Below are positions 24,380 to 35,047 of a DNA stretch of 64,000 nt, in pieces. Location of the stretch: NCBI GenBank assembly GCA_944990035.1, contig CALYLX010000143.1:868001-932000 (forward strand), in the 5' to 3' direction. Position 1 is the stretch's first letter. Each line of letters begins with the position of its first letter. The position numbers and the translations under genes were made by a program. This DNA is from Clitopilus passeckerianus (Eukaryota > Basidiomycota > Agaricomycetes > Agaricales > Entolomataceae). The notes under the pieces are model-generated. The model worked only from the letters and a program-made list of their open reading frames with translations. It searched no databases and was not told where the DNA came from.

Positions 24380-24564
24380 ACATATGGATTTCCTCAGACG
24401 ATAACACTTTATCTCGACATTGAGATACGGGAGAATTCAGACGCTGACTTGAGTTCAATGATGGGTAAATTGGAGCTTGGTAGATCGAAACAGTCGCAAA
24501 TGGTTTGGTGTACACTGCCACGAGTAATTACAACAGCGAATCGTGCAGATCTAGCATGTTATAG
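24380..24564 (+). pseudogene. Convergent short ORF relic, unit 1
   Basis: A conserved block downstream of the 2H gene in each unit. Here it ends NYNSESCRSSML with TAG 24562-24564, 9 bp before the stop codon of the opposing peptide gene. In units 2, 4 and 5 the corresponding end reads NYKRHSCRDLAC, NYNRESCGDLAC and DYKRELCGGVAC. Upstream frames are interrupted. It could be the decayed 3' exon of a further secreted protein, or a conserved 3' UTR. Confidence 0.3.
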
Positions 24565-24573
24565 ACTTCGTTC

Positions 24574-24848
24574 TCAAATGTAATGCGTGGAGCCATCGGG
24601 ACAAGTGCAACTGAGAGAGATGAGGAAAGTAACGCGTCAGCCGTGAGTGATTTGTGTTCAGATGAAATAGACACCTACATCCTCGAGTGATTGTCATATG
24701 TGCCCTTGCAATCAAGTTCGCACTGGGCGGCGTATGACCACCAGGTCCTTTTAACGACGGTGTCGGAGCCTTCAACTGGATTGGGTCCCGGGGCGGCAGC
24801 GACGATGGAAACAAGGGTTGCAGCAAGGGTGATAGCGAACAACTTCAT
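24574..24848 (-). CDS. Secreted Kex2-type four-Cys peptide, copy 1 (short class)
   Basis: Exon 1 is 24679-24848 and exon 2 is 24574-24610; the 68-nt intron starts gtaggtgtc and ends ctcag. Product is 68 residues. The signal peptide starts MKLFAITLAATLVSIVAAAP, a short propeptide ends in the dibasic site VVKR, and the predicted mature peptide of about 36 residues contains CELDC then ICTCPDGSTHYI. Four cysteines have spacing CX3C-X10-CXC. The last two Cys lie in the 37-nt second exon; reading through the intron stops at once (ATG TAG). The TATA-like element is degenerate (tgtacaaaaag at 24937-24947). No known family recognised. The plan (signal, pro, KR, Cys core) fits an antimicrobial, signalling or effector-like peptide. 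Confidence 0.7.
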
Positions 24849-26145
24849 GATTGTCTGAGTATTTGAAAGGGCTGGTTTATGGTCGGGTGGAGGCGAGAGG
24901 TTGTTGTTGATAGTTCGGTCACTGGTATTACTAGGCTTTTTGTACATTGGGATGAAGTAGAAAGAGCGTACAGAAGTCAACTGAGATACCCGAGGACGGC
25001 GAGAGAATGCCATCCTCCACTGTCATGTCCGGATCTTCTGGCCGAAGGGGAGAACGAGGTCGAGTTTCATGCGAACTCGAAATCATCGATATGATACATT
25101 ATCGCCTACTCCGTGTAGAGTAAATCAGAGAGCCAAGATTGAGAGTTTCCTCTCAACGTCACTTACAGGAAACGCGCGGAGGTATAAAAACGACGGTGAT
25201 TAACTCCTCTAAGCAATTGAGTTTAAGCCGTGAAAATCATCGAAGTATGGCGAGATTATTGACTAGCATTGAGTCGATCAGATACTCACCGAGGTCATTA
25301 CCACGACGTTAATCCCTCTCGAGAATCAAGATCATTGATGAAAATGATCTTCCAGTACGGCCCCCCGTAAATCTGCTTCCACATGTGGTGGCAGCTTCGT
25401 CCAGTTATTTCCCGAGTAGACGGGATATCGTTGTCCACTAGCCAGAGCTAGCCAATATCGTTGCTTGTTAAGGCTACATCTCGAGAATAATTGACACACA
25501 AATACGACGGCCGTGCAAATCCTCAGACGACGCCACCGGACTTTTCCATCATGCCTAAAGGATCCCGACCTTGGCAGAGCCCCCATCTCTCTATCTCCCC
25601 ACAGGTGTCTTACGGCAGCTTGTTCGATACTTTTTGCACCCCCACGCGTCAAACAACGAGACTACAGGCTATCAGGCCAGAAAGGTCCAGTCATTCTTAT
25701 TAACGTTCGTGATCATAGCGACAATAGTATATACCAACAGCACTTCCTCTATCGTATAAGGGACAACCAACTCCAGATCTGAGTACGATCATGCGAGTCC
25801 ATAGCTTGACTGGCTGGATCTGACCGGGGCAGCGTTCCGCAGCATGAGCAGAGTTATATCCTATTATACTGGAAGTTCCTATTATCACAATGGTGGTTTA
25901 CTGAGTTCAGACACATGTACACATGAGGAAGTGGCACACAGGCTCCGTCCGGCACCCCGTCATCATCATCCTCATTATCAAATCCACTGGCGGAATTATA
26001 CTCAGGAAATTCTAGCTGCTCGTATTTCCTAGGCTTCGATACAGTTCCGCCGACCAACCAAAATTTACCCTACTCGTACCCTAACTCATACAGTCAAAGC
26101 GACATTAGGTACATGATCCTCCTCGATAACAAGCCCCCAATAATC
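24849..26145. other. Spacer of units 1/2
   Basis: Promoter of peptide copy 1, then repeated spacer blocks shared with the other units. ORFs here are short, open on both strands and shared with the repeats. No independent gene. Confidence 0.5.
25506..25549. repeat. 44-bp marker block, occurrence 1
   Basis: gacggccgtgcaaatcctca followed by gacgacgcca and ending cttttccat. It recurs almost unchanged at 27887-27930 and 32718-32761, and diverged at 39009-39047. Each occurrence follows a gaataattgaca stretch. It is an unambiguous marker of the duplication. Confidence 0.85.
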
Positions 26146-26199
26146 CATGTCCATCGCCATTTCAAGCATTTCTTGTCAATATCAATATCACGATGCGCC

Positions 26200-26532
26200 T
26201 CCTCTGGTCCCGATCGATTCTCATTTTCCGTGACCACAGCCGCGTCACGCGGCTGTGACTCTCCTCGATCAGAACCGCCATTCCAGTGGCGATGTGCTGA
26301 GTCCTACTGCCGCCTTTATCCTCGGATATCCCACCCGACGCATCCGACCCCCGACCCGCTCGAAACCTACGACATCCTTTACGCCAAACCCCACCTCAAC
26401 TCGCACTCGGAACCTTTCCTCATCCTCTCTCCTCAAACGGACGCAGACGACGAGTGGATGGAGGTCGAAGTGAAAGAGGTCGGGTTGTGGAAGGTGGGAT
26501 ATGGAGGGGTGGAATGTGAGTTGTGCCTATGA
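26200..26532 (+). pseudogene. 2H-phosphoesterase C-terminal fragment
   Basis: Only the 3' part of the unit 1 2H gene is recognisable: LYAKPHLNSHSEPFLILS followed by DDEWMEVEVKEVGLWKVG. This matches the C-terminal block DEWMEVEVEEVGLWKMG of the intact gene. The HxT-bearing exons are missing, so it cannot encode an active domain. Compared with unit 1, the block before DDEW is in a different relative frame. Confidence 0.7.
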
Positions 26533-26779
26533 TTGAGGAGGACGGAGGCGCGAGCCGTGTGAATGAGAGAAAATGGTCTCGAAAAGCGAAAACATAGCCC
26601 TTAAATGCTTCAACGCCTCTTACCTACTTCACGTTTACGTCAAGATTATCGTTCTACGAAGTTCCATGTAAACCTTTGACGCCGATGGCTAGGGTCTAAC
26701 ATCCTTTCTTGGTGCTTCCCCACATTCCATCGATAAAAAGTGACCACTGTGCTCCAATTCCATGTGCCCGACTTCGTCA

Positions 26780-26971
26780 TGGCGGTAGTAGTTGCCATTC
26801 TGTTCCGACGCTCTGATACGTAAGACTTCAGATGTTCGATTTAACTTCACCAGGGCAGACTCCAGCCGCCACACATTGTAGGTGTTGGAGATGGAAACAT
26901 TCGCAAGTGAATTGCTGGTCAACACCGCAGGTAATTACAAGAGACATTCGTGTAGAGATCTAGCTTGTTAA
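26780..26971 (+). pseudogene. Convergent short ORF relic, unit 2
   Basis: Reads ...VRFNFTRADSSRHTL, then TAG, then METFASELLVNTAG and NYKRHSCRDLAC, ending at TAA 26969-26971, 11 bp from the opposing peptide stop. The METFASELLV part aligns with KTFTNELVVNMAG in unit 3 and with LASE/LMSELV in units 4 and 5. It is a relic of an unrecognised coding block; a 23-codon ATG frame is the most that remains open. Confidence 0.3.
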
Positions 26972-26982
26972 CTATTCGGTTC

Positions 26983-27281
26983 TCAAATTTGGAACATGTA
27001 ACCATCGGCGCAAGTGCAGGTTTCGAGCGCAAAGAGAAAAGTACAGCGTCAACCAGGAGTGACATACTATCAGACGAAATAGACACCTACAACCTATTCG
27101 CAGAATTATATGTGCCCGCACCACGCTTAACCTGTGTGCAGTAGTAGTTGCAGAGGTACCCAGGCGGAATAACGACCCTTTTAGCGATGGGGCCGGATTC
27201 TCCTGCGATTGGGGTGAGTCCTGGAGCGGCAGAGACGATAGAAACAATGGTTGCAGCGAGGGTAATAGCAAGCGGCTTCAT
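26983..27281 (-). CDS. Secreted Kex2-type four-Cys peptide, copy 2 (long class; splice acceptor changed)
   Basis: Exon 1 is 27091-27281. A homologous exon 2 lies at 26983-27019, giving 75 residues if joined. Features: signal MKPLAITLAATIVSIVSAAP, dibasic site IAKR, CNYYC, then TQVKRGAGTY, and in exon 2 CTCADGYMFQI. The intron donor gtaggtgtc is intact, but the expected acceptor AG is AC (intron end cgaaac), and no AG lies close by. Without splicing the product stops right after exon 1 and loses the CXC pair. It is either a recent loss-of-function allele or a shortened product. TATA box at 27380-27387. Confidence 0.55.
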
Positions 27282-27379
27282 GATCGCTAGAGGAGTTGAG
27301 AAAAGAAGTTTGTGGCTAGTCGTAGACGAGATATTTGTTGATAGAGAGGTTGTTGATAGTTTGTTCACTACTATTGGGC

Positions 27380-27387
27380 TTTTTATA
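27380..27387 (-). promoter_or_regulatory. TATA box of peptide copy 2
   Basis: Minus strand cagtataaaaagccc, about 100 bp upstream of the ATG. The same element in near-identical context precedes copies 3, 4 and 5. Confidence 0.6.
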
Positions 27388-27886
27388 CTGTAGGATGGTG
27401 CGAAAGGGGCATACAGAAGCCAAATGGCACCTACTTGAGGCCGACGGAAGATTGTTATCCTCCTGCCTGCCCGGATTCTTTGGCAGAGGGTAGATTTAAG
27501 TTCGAGTTTCACGCGAATTCGGAACCCCAAAAATGAAGCTTTACAGGGCTATTCCATATGGATAGATCCAGAACTAAGAGATTCGCCATTTGGGAACACA
27601 CGGGAAGATGATGATAGATTCTATGTAAGTGATTAAGTCCAAAACCCATGAGAATTGCGGATTCGTTGAAGTATGTGAAGTTATTGGCCAGCTTCACGAG
27701 GATTATGGTAGTGATCTTCCTTGTACGACCCCCATGAATTCGCTTCCACGGGAGGCAGCAGCTTCATCCGTGACCCGTTACCCTGGCAGTAAACCTGAAT
27801 GGAATCTCATTTCGTCTTTCTTTCAACTAGCCAATGACACCGTGACTGGTTAACCTTGCATCTGAAGAATAATTGACATTCACGAC

Positions 27887-27930
27887 GACGGCCGTGCAAA
27901 TCCTCAGACGACGCCAACGGGCTTTTCCAT
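27887..27930. repeat. 44-bp marker block, occurrence 2
   Basis: Same block as at 25506, one of three near-identical occurrences. Confidence 0.85.
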
Positions 27931-28830
27931 TGCGACCACGGAACCCTTATCTTGGCAGAACCATTATATTTCTATCTCCTCACCGACGTCTTCGGGTAGC
28001 CTGTTGAATCACCTACCTCACTGCACGCGCTGACGAAAGACTACAGGCTACCAGCCTACCCAGTTGTTCTACTTGACGTTCGTGATCATGGAAACGTTGC
28101 TATATTGTACCGTACTGACAGGGCTTACTCTAACGTGTAAGGTCTATTTCCGACATAGCAGAAGTAGGGACAACCAATGCCAGATCTGAGTACGGGAATG
28201 CGAGCCAAGAGCCTTATAGTCCCCAGTTGGGTTAATTCCAAAGAGGTCATCCCCTATTAGATCACAGCGGTAGCCCGCTCACCTTTGACTCGTCCATTCA
28301 ATATGATTGCGAATTGTAGAGTCGTCGGACCCCCGAGCAATCCGATATTGATCTAGGATCAAGACCTACCATGGACCCATTCTGTGTGCGGCACAGTCTC
28401 AGGTGACTTTCGAGCTTTCCATTAGAAAAGCCATTCCCAAAAATTTGAAATACCAGGTGACGTACGAGTGGGTGGTAGTGCTTCTTGACGAATTGGACGC
28501 CAGACTATGGAATCGAAGAGATGGGGAAGATGTAACGGAAGAATCCGGGTGGATGAGGGAATATGGATTCCTCGAAGGAATGCGTAGAATAATAAAGAGA
28601 AAGAGACGAAACGAGATAAGGTCTGAAGAAGTATATCTTACTTCCACTATCCACTTTAGGACGCAGAGCCTTCTCCCCGACTTCAGCCGCCGCAGCTCGC
28701 CTGCCTTGGTTCGTATTACAAGGCTGCCACTTAAAATCGACATCAAGTGTACAACGTTGACGCTCGAAGCAGTTTTTGTCAATATCATGATGTCCCTCCG
28801 GGCGGATTTGGCCTTCAACGTCTCCTGAGT

Positions 28831-29767
28831 TATGCGCATCGTTCCGCAGGTCTGCGGGAGGCCTCGCAAGCTAAAATCGAGATAAAGTGGCAACATAATG
28901 CCTAGGAGAGAGGGGTCGTCTTGGTGCTGCGATCCTTGGGAAGGTGCACCACAATTCGGATGGGTACTGAGACTGTGGCCAATGTTTAGGGACGAAACGT
29001 GCCAGATGGAGAAGAGGAAACACACCGAAACTACGCCTTCCTTCTGCATGACTCATTAAATCTCCAACTGAGATTTTCCTAATGGTAAAATCCTCTCAAC
29101 ATCCTCCGAGGTTATGTGCGCCGTTCCGTTGGAGGAAGGCATCACACCTGGAGGGGCCTCGACGACAGGGAAGAACGGCAGAATATGTCACTGTACACGA
29201 GAAGTTAAGTGAAACTGCGGTTCCAAGATGAAAAACGTACCTCAGAGACCGGCGTACCCCCATACGATGTGTGATGCAACGCTCTAACATGGAGAGAAAG
29301 GAAGGACAAGCGACGGAAAGAGACAGAAGTTCAAGAATTGACAGTTGTGGCTGTGAATCAGTTCCCCGTTTGGCTAAATTCATCTTATCTTATCTCCCTC
29401 TCATTCGGATCAGCCGGGCGCCGCATCCACGATGAACATCCGCTGAATATCCAACGCCACGATCCGCGGGTCAAGTCAACCAACGAATACATTCTCCTCC
29501 GCCTGACCACCCGGTCAAGTACGCCTCCGGTCATTACGGTTGATCCTCTTCAAAGATACCCATGAATGTCAATCCACGCATTCACGGGAGTGCTCACATT
29601 CAATCAACCATCGATGACCATCAGGAAAACCATATGGTCGTCTAACACAGAGCCGCCATTTAAGCACGAAAGCAGGTTCTGGGTGGTCGACACACTCGAG
29701 CTTTCGTATTAACCCTGTCCTTAACAAGATAATCTCATCTTCATAGCGCACTTGGACTTGACTGACT
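28831..29767. other. No gene recognised
   Basis: A long minus ORF (28399-29049) overlaps this stretch but is open opposite a plus ORF and made of repeat-unit sequence, so it is not called. Nothing else is recognisable upstream of the carboxypeptidase relic. Confidence 0.5.
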
Positions 29768-31530
29768 ATGTTTCCCTCCTTTCTCACCCTATTGGTGTTC
29801 AGCACCACCCTCCTGACGTTGTACGCCGCCGACCCTCTCAATACCTCTACACCAACCTCCGCTACGTCGAGGGCTCTGGGATCTGCGAGACCACTCCTGG
29901 GGTGCATCAGTACTCCGGATACGTCGATATTGGGACGAATATGTCCATGGTTAGTCTCCCATTTCCCTCTTCCCTCAAAGTATTCGGAAGCTTCGATAGC
30001 TGATGGCGCGTATAGTGGTTCTGGTTTATTGAATCTCGCAAATACCCAGAGAGCGCGCCGCTTATGATCTGGTTAAATGGAGGTCAGGGTTGTTCAAGTA
30101 TGATTGGAATGTTCAGAGGTTCGTCGCCCCATCATGCCTCAAAGTCTTGCCCTGGTTGCTAAAGGGTCTATATTCGTCCAAATTGTACAGGACACGGCCC
30201 ATGCAGAGTAGACCCCCACAAAACCACAACTAAACTCAACCCGTACAGCTAGAACGAGTTTTCTAATAGTACGTTTGTATTCCTCTTCCGATTTCTCCTC
30301 TCTCCCCTCTCTTCTGCTCATCTCTTCGCCTCGCCTTAAATTCTAAATTCGATAACAGTGATATACATCGACCAACCCATTAGCGTGGGCTTCTCTTACG
30401 GCACCGTGACTAGTTCTCCCCGTACGCGAAGAACGAGTGCGTTTGTTTTCCTTTCCTTTCATTCCCTCCCTCATTCGCGTTTTCATCCCTCGTAAAGGAT
30501 TATACTCGGGACTGAGAGCTACAGCGGCCACTACGGGCCCTCTTTCATTGCCTACTTCAATTCGCAGAATGCCAAGATTCGAAGTGGGGAGTTGGAGGAA
30601 TTCCCGATTGTGGTGGAGACGCTGATGATCAACAGGCAAGTCTGCTTTTCTTCTTTCTTCTCTTCTCACCCACCCAATGTCGAAATTTACACGTTCCTCT
30701 CCCCCAGTGGCTGGTACGACCCCCTAATCCAAAATGGCGCATACATCCCCTTCACCACCTGCGCACCTCGCTATGGCCCCTTACAGAACGCCTCCATCCT
30801 CGCCACCATCACGAAGAACTACTACGCCCCCGGGGGGTGTTTAGGCTTGGAATGACAATGCTATAAAGTCGGGGACAAAAAGGACGAAGCATCGATTGGT
30901 GGTTTGCGCGAATGCTACGACGAATTGCATGAGTCCAGTCTCATCTCTCCTCCCTGTCGTAATACCTCGGACTTATACACATCTTTCTCCTCCTTCTTAG
31001 TTAAACATAGATATCGTGTCATTTACCTGACGTCAACTTCCCCCACCCCTGATTTCTGGGCGGGAAATGCTGATATTATGTACGTTTCTCTCTATTCCAC
31101 CTCCCCGCATCCCTCTCCTCATCTCGCTCTCCCCGTTCTTATCTAATTCTCACCCCAAATTCAGCTGTAACTGGATTGGAGCCCTCGAAGTTAGATCCTC
31201 CATGTCCTGGTACGGCCATCCCCGCTTCGCCTTGGCTCCATTCTACAACATGACCGTTGGGGAAAAATCTATCGCGTCGGTTAAGAATATGGACAAATTC
31301 TCGTTTGCGTACGTTCTCATTCTCGCTCCTTCCTGATCAACTAGCTGATATAAATGGACAGGAGGGTATATGATGCTGGAGATTTAGTGGTGAGTCCCAA
31401 AGGTGGTTTTATCCGAATGGGGAGATGCTGGATGTTGACGTGGAGAAATACTAATAGGCGGCGTTCCAACTTGAGTCTGCGTTTGAGATTGTCAAGCGGA
31501 TTGTTGCTGATTGTTGCTGGGGAGCCTTTA
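29768..31530 (+). pseudogene. Serine carboxypeptidase (S10) pseudogene
   Basis: Starts with a signal-like MFPSFLTLLVFSTTLLTLYA. It then carries S10 landmarks: [41 protein letters not shown] (canonical GGPGCSS), IDQPISVGFSYG, the nucleophile region TESYSGHYGPSF (about 30510-30545), GWYDPLIQNGAYIPF, CNWIGALEVR and VYDAGDLV. Lesions: a frame change between the signal and ICETTPG (about 29830-29880), TAG in NPYS*NEF at 30250-30252, TGA at 30853-30855, and the catalytic His of the usual YDAGH replaced by Asp (codon 31381-31383). Intron positions remain recognisable. Family role: secreted or vacuolar C-terminal exopeptidase. This copy should be inactive. Confidence 0.85.
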
Positions 31531-31602
31531 CATTCCGTCTGGTGCTCCCAAACTCATTTCTCGGATACATCCAGGGTGGGAGCACATGTCACTCGGTCTT
31601 GA

Positions 31603-31827
31603 ATGGTTCCCGTTTGTGATGATGTATATATCACTGTCAGAGATCTTATGTATCCGACGACTAGTAGAATCGAATTGATGAAGGATATCCCAGACGTCCG
31701 CCGTGACTTCACCCGCGCGGACCCTGGCGGACACGCATCGTATGTGCTGAAGATGAAAACATTCACAAATGAATTGGTGGTCAACATGGCAGGTAATTAC
31801 CACAAGACGATCGGTGTACAGATCTAG
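31603..31827 (+). pseudogene. Convergent short ORF relic, unit 3
   Basis: Longest open version of the block facing the peptide genes: DVRRDFTRADPGGH, then KTFTNELVVNMAGNYHK, ending TAG 31825-31827. The conserved ...SC..DLAC end is lost by a small indel. It begins at TTG/ATG-poor sequence, so no credible start is seen. Confidence 0.3.
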
Positions 31828-31846
31828 CGTGTTCACGACTGGGTTC

Positions 31847-32139
31847 TCAAATTTGGAACGAGTAACCATCGGCACAAGTGCAACTTTTGAGTTGGAGGGA
31901 AGCAAAGCGTCAACGAGGAGGAACATATGATCAGATGAATTAGACACCTACATTTTAGTCGCAGAGTTATATGTACCTGCACCGTGCTTACCCTGTGTAC
32001 AGGCGTAACCGCACAGATCCCCAGGGGTAATAACGACCCTTTTAGCGATGGGGCCGGATTCTTCGATTGGGTTGAGTCCTGGAGCGGCGGAGACAATGGA
32101 AACGATGGTTGCAGCGAGGGTGATAGCGAGTAACTTCAT
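31847..32139 (-). CDS. Secreted Kex2-type four-Cys peptide, copy 3 (long class)
   Basis: Exons 31952-32139 and 31847-31883 encode 74 residues; the 68-nt intron runs gtaggtgtc to aaaag. Signal MKLLAITLAATIVSIVSAAP, propeptide ending IAKR, predicted mature peptide of about 42 residues containing CGYAC, TQGKHGAGTY and KICTCADGYSFQI. Cysteine spacing is CX3C-X16-CXC. All splice sites and the dibasic site are intact, so this is one of the four apparently functional copies. TATA box at 32238-32245. No known family recognised. Confidence 0.72.
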
Positions 32140-32237
32140 TATGATTGGACGATTTGGGAGAACTAGTTTGTGGCTGGGTATGGACGAGAGATTTGTTGAT
32201 ATCGAGGTTGTTGATAGTTCGTTCACTGCTTTTGGGC

Positions 32238-32245
32238 TTTTTATA
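32238..32245 (-). promoter_or_regulatory. TATA box of peptide copy 3
   Basis: Minus strand agtataaaaagccca about 100 bp before the ATG, followed by the shared gaactatcaacaacct leader. Confidence 0.6.
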
Positions 32246-32717
32246 CTGTACGACGGTATCAAACGAGCATAAAGAAAGCCGAATGGCGGTTACCCGAGGC
32301 CGACGAAAGATTGCTATCCTCCCGCCTGCCCGGATTCTGGCAGTGTGTGAGTTTGAGTTTGAGTTTCACGCGAGTGCGGAACCCCGAAAATGAAGCTCTC
32401 CACGGCTATTCCATATATATAGAGCCAGAATTAAGAGATTCGCCTTGATATCGCACATTTGGAAACATACAGGAAGATAACGATAGATTCCATGTAAGTG
32501 ATTGAGTTCAAAACCCATGAGAATCGTTGAAGTATGTAAAGTTATTGCCTAGCTTCACGATGATTGATGGGGTTGATTTTCCTTGTACGACCCCGCCTAC
32601 CCGAGGGCCAGCAGCTCCCCCCAGAGTAGATGGAATATCATTTTGTATGCCCTCCAACTAGCCAGTAATACAGTGACTGGTTATCCTGGCATCTGAAGAA
32701 TAATTGACATTCACTAC

Positions 32718-32761
32718 GACGGCCGTGCAAATCCTCAGACGACGCCAAGGGGCTTTTCCAT
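32718..32761. repeat. 44-bp marker block, occurrence 3
   Basis: Same block as at 25506 and 27887, with two substitutions near its end. Confidence 0.85.
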
Positions 32762-33179
32762 TATAAGTACGGAACCCTTACCTTGGCAGAGCCAACATCG
32801 AGACAAAACGTCAGATCTGAGTACGGGAATGCGAGCCAAGAGTCTCATAGCCCAGTTGGGTTGATTTCTATAAGTCGTTGGAGGTCACATCTCCAATAAG
32901 GCCACAGCGGCAGCCCGACCGATGAAGAACTCTGAAGAAATATACCTTACCTCCACTTTAGGATGCACAGGTTTCTTCTTTAACTGACTTCAATCCATGG
33001 TCTTCGTACCATTGCAGCTCGCGTTCCATACTTCCTCCTACGAGGTTACCACTACAAATCGACATCAAAAGTACCACCTCGGCGCTTGTTTCTCTCAATA
33101 CCCTGATCGATGCTCCTCCCGAGCGGTCATGGCTGTCGGAGCTTCGGTACCGTTGGTTATTCTGCCCAAATCGAGCCAT

Positions 33180-34430
33180 CGTCTGTGACCACAATCGCCT
33201 CACGCATTTGTGACCCTATTTCGTGCGATCGAGCAAGTCTCCAAACTGTTATCCTCTTCCTCTCTACGATGGCGTAGATCATTGAAGCCTCGAGTTCAAG
33301 ATATCCTGCTGATGTCCTTCCAACCATCCGTGTCGTTTTTCTCGACTCGTGAATCCACCGAACCCCAGAAAACAGTCCCAGCCTAACAGGAGTACGGTTC
33401 TTATTGCCGCTATTAAAACAGAGCGGAACTCGGACCTCCAAGCATCTGGCACTGGTGATGAGCAAGAGCCAGCCGGGATGTGAGCAGAGGTGCTATGTTT
33501 CACACCGAAAGAAAATGGCGTGGAGGGTGTGAAGTTGAGGATGCTTGGTGGTGTGTTACCGTTCCTCTTCTGCGCTCAACTGCGGCAGTGCTGATCGTCC
33601 CTCTTTTCGTTTTGGTTAAATGTCAAGATGCCTGGATATTTGACTGATACGAGGCCTTTAAAGGTACGTTCCTCCTCTTGTCTCTTTGTAGGTGAGGATA
33701 CGATGTGTACTAATTGACTGACCTCGCCAGTTCCATCGTACGATCCCGAACACCTCCCACCGTAAACCATCTCGGGAGATGTAAGCTTGGGGTGACTTGA
33801 GGGTACCCTTTTTGTTACCGGAACCTTTCATGAGAATGCGATTGCTGACTTAGTTTCTCTGCTCGTTTCGTGTAGATCTCATAAATTCGACGTTAGGAAG
33901 GCTCGGTACCTAACTGATATGAGACCGTTTGATGTACGATGTACGTTCATGTTCCTCCTCCTGTTTCCCTTGACGTGAGTATACACGTGTACTAACGGGC
34001 GACCTCGCCAGCTCCATCGAACGCCTCTCACAGCAAACCATCTCAGGATCGAAAATTTACGTTCTGTTATTCGGATGTGCTGACGTTTGAGGAGGGGACG
34101 AAGAGTTTGTTTGCTGAATCTCCGGCTCTTCGCTCACGGGCTACGGGGTTGAGACCGATCGCGCCTGTATTGACAGCACCACTACTTCCAACTGCTGCCA
34201 CCCCAACAACCCGTCTACGATCCGCTCGAAGCGCACGGCATCCCCATCCCCATCCTCAAACCGCACCGAAACACCCACTCGGAGCCCCCCCTCACTCTCT
34301 CCTCAACATCATGGACGCGCACGACGAGTACAGGGAGAAGAGATGAAGGAGCCCGGATTGTGGAAGATGGGGTCGTGGGATAGGGAGGGGAGGCATGTGG
34401 GTTGTGGGAGCGTGAGGTTGGCGGCGTAGG
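33180..34430 (+). pseudogene. 2H-phosphoesterase pseudogene with internal exon duplication
   Basis: Remnants of the unit 1 gene: the PPK/PRTP region near 33340, the CTCHR-like exon start, and the C-terminal exon (FCYSDVLTFEEGTKSLFA, about 34060-34110; IMDAHDEY near 34310). The short exon plus the start of the HxT2 exon occurs twice, at about 33600-33780 and about 33880-34050. In the first copy the motif region reads FHRTIPNTSHRKPS-like; in the second the catalytic His-x-Thr is lost (SIERLSQQTI-like). Multiple frame breaks make it non-coding. Confidence 0.65.
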
Positions 34431-34599
34431 AGGGGGAAGGAGAGGAGGAGCTGGAGCTGGAGGAGGGAGGAAGGGAGAGGAGTTGTTGGATAAATCAAGA
34501 GGTATTGAGGCGAACACCGCATCCTTCTGCAGTAGGAGACCTTAGCCGTTTCTACAACTATACCCTGTGTATAATTAACTGAACCTTGAGCATGCGAAA

Positions 34600-34767
34600 T
34601 TCTTTGGCCTTTTACCGACACCGAGATATGCAAGATTTCAGACACCTGGCTTAATTTCACCAACGGTGAACTTGGCGATTGGGAGATTAAACCACTCGCA
34701 AGCGAAATTGATGTCCACCGTCACTGGTAATTACAACAGAGAATCGTGCGGAGACCTAGCGTGTTAA
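34600..34767 (+). pseudogene. Convergent short ORF relic, unit 4
   Basis: Reads SDTWLNFTNGELGDWEIK, LASE, then in another frame VTGNYNRESCGDLAC with TAA 34765-34767, 11 bp from the opposing peptide stop codon. One frame break separates the two parts. Confidence 0.3.
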
Positions 34768-34778
34768 CGACTCAGTTC

Positions 34779-35047
34779 TCAAATATAATGCGTGGAGCCA
34801 TCGGGACAAGTGCAACTGAGGGAGAAAGTAAAGCGTCAGCCATGAGTGATATGTGTTCAGATAAATTCGACACCTACATCCTCGAGTGATTGTCATATGA
34901 GCCGTTGCAATCTAAGATGCATTGGTAGTAGTACGGAATGACGGTTCTTCTCATGAGGGCGTCGGATTCTTCAATCGGATTGACTCCCGGAGCGGCAGCG
35001 ACGATGGAAATAAGGGTTGCAGCAAGGGTGATAGCGAGCAACTTCAT
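34779..35047 (-). CDS. Secreted Kex2-type four-Cys peptide, copy 4 (short class)
   Basis: Exons 34878-35047 and 34779-34815 encode 68 residues, with the same exon lengths as copy 1. Signal MKLLAITLAATLISIVAAAP, dibasic site MRR, predicted mature peptide of about 36 residues with CILDC, NGSYDNHSRI and CTCPDGSTHYI. Cysteine spacing CX3C-X10-CXC. The last 20 or so residues are nearly identical to copy 1, while the segment just after the dibasic site (TVIPYYY versus TWWSYAA) differs. Intron acceptor ctcag is intact. TATA box at 35130-35136. Confidence 0.72.

Larger units (their letters stand above)
22640..25880. repeat. Segmental duplication unit 1
   Basis: Unit order on the + strand: 2H gene (+), convergent short coding relic (+), secreted four-Cys peptide gene (-), its promoter, then spacer blocks. 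The spacer contains the 44-bp block gacggccgtgcaaatcctca... at 25506-25549 and a block near 25680-25790 that recurs near 28080 and 39170. This is the only unit with an intact 2H gene. Boundaries are approximate. Confidence 0.7.
26100..28310. repeat. Segmental duplication unit 2
   Basis: Holds a truncated 2H fragment (26200-26532), a convergent ORF relic ending at 26971, peptide copy 2 (-), and the spacer with the marker block at 27887-27930. Boundaries are approximate. Confidence 0.65.
27282..28398. other. Spacer of unit 2
   Basis: Promoter of peptide copy 2 followed by the shared spacer blocks (marker 27887-27930; block acagcggtagccc at about 28265). No independent gene recognised. Confidence 0.5.
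28620..32950. repeat. Segmental duplication unit 3 (with S10 insertion)
   Basis: The left part (28620-28830, including tcaatatcatgatgtccctc) matches the corresponding parts of units 1 and 4. The right part has the convergent ORF relic, peptide copy 3, and the spacer with the marker block (32718-32761). Between them sits a carboxypeptidase pseudogene not found in the other units. The 2H gene is almost entirely gone. Confidence 0.6.
32140..33000. other. Spacer of unit 3
   Basis: Promoter of peptide copy 3 and repeated spacer blocks (marker 32718-32761; ccacagcggcagccc near 32902). No gene recognised. Confidence 0.5.

Noticed and set aside
28399..29049. Minus-strand ORF of 216 codons
   Set aside because: The opposite strand is also open, the sequence is partly shared with other duplication units, and there is no domain or credible start.
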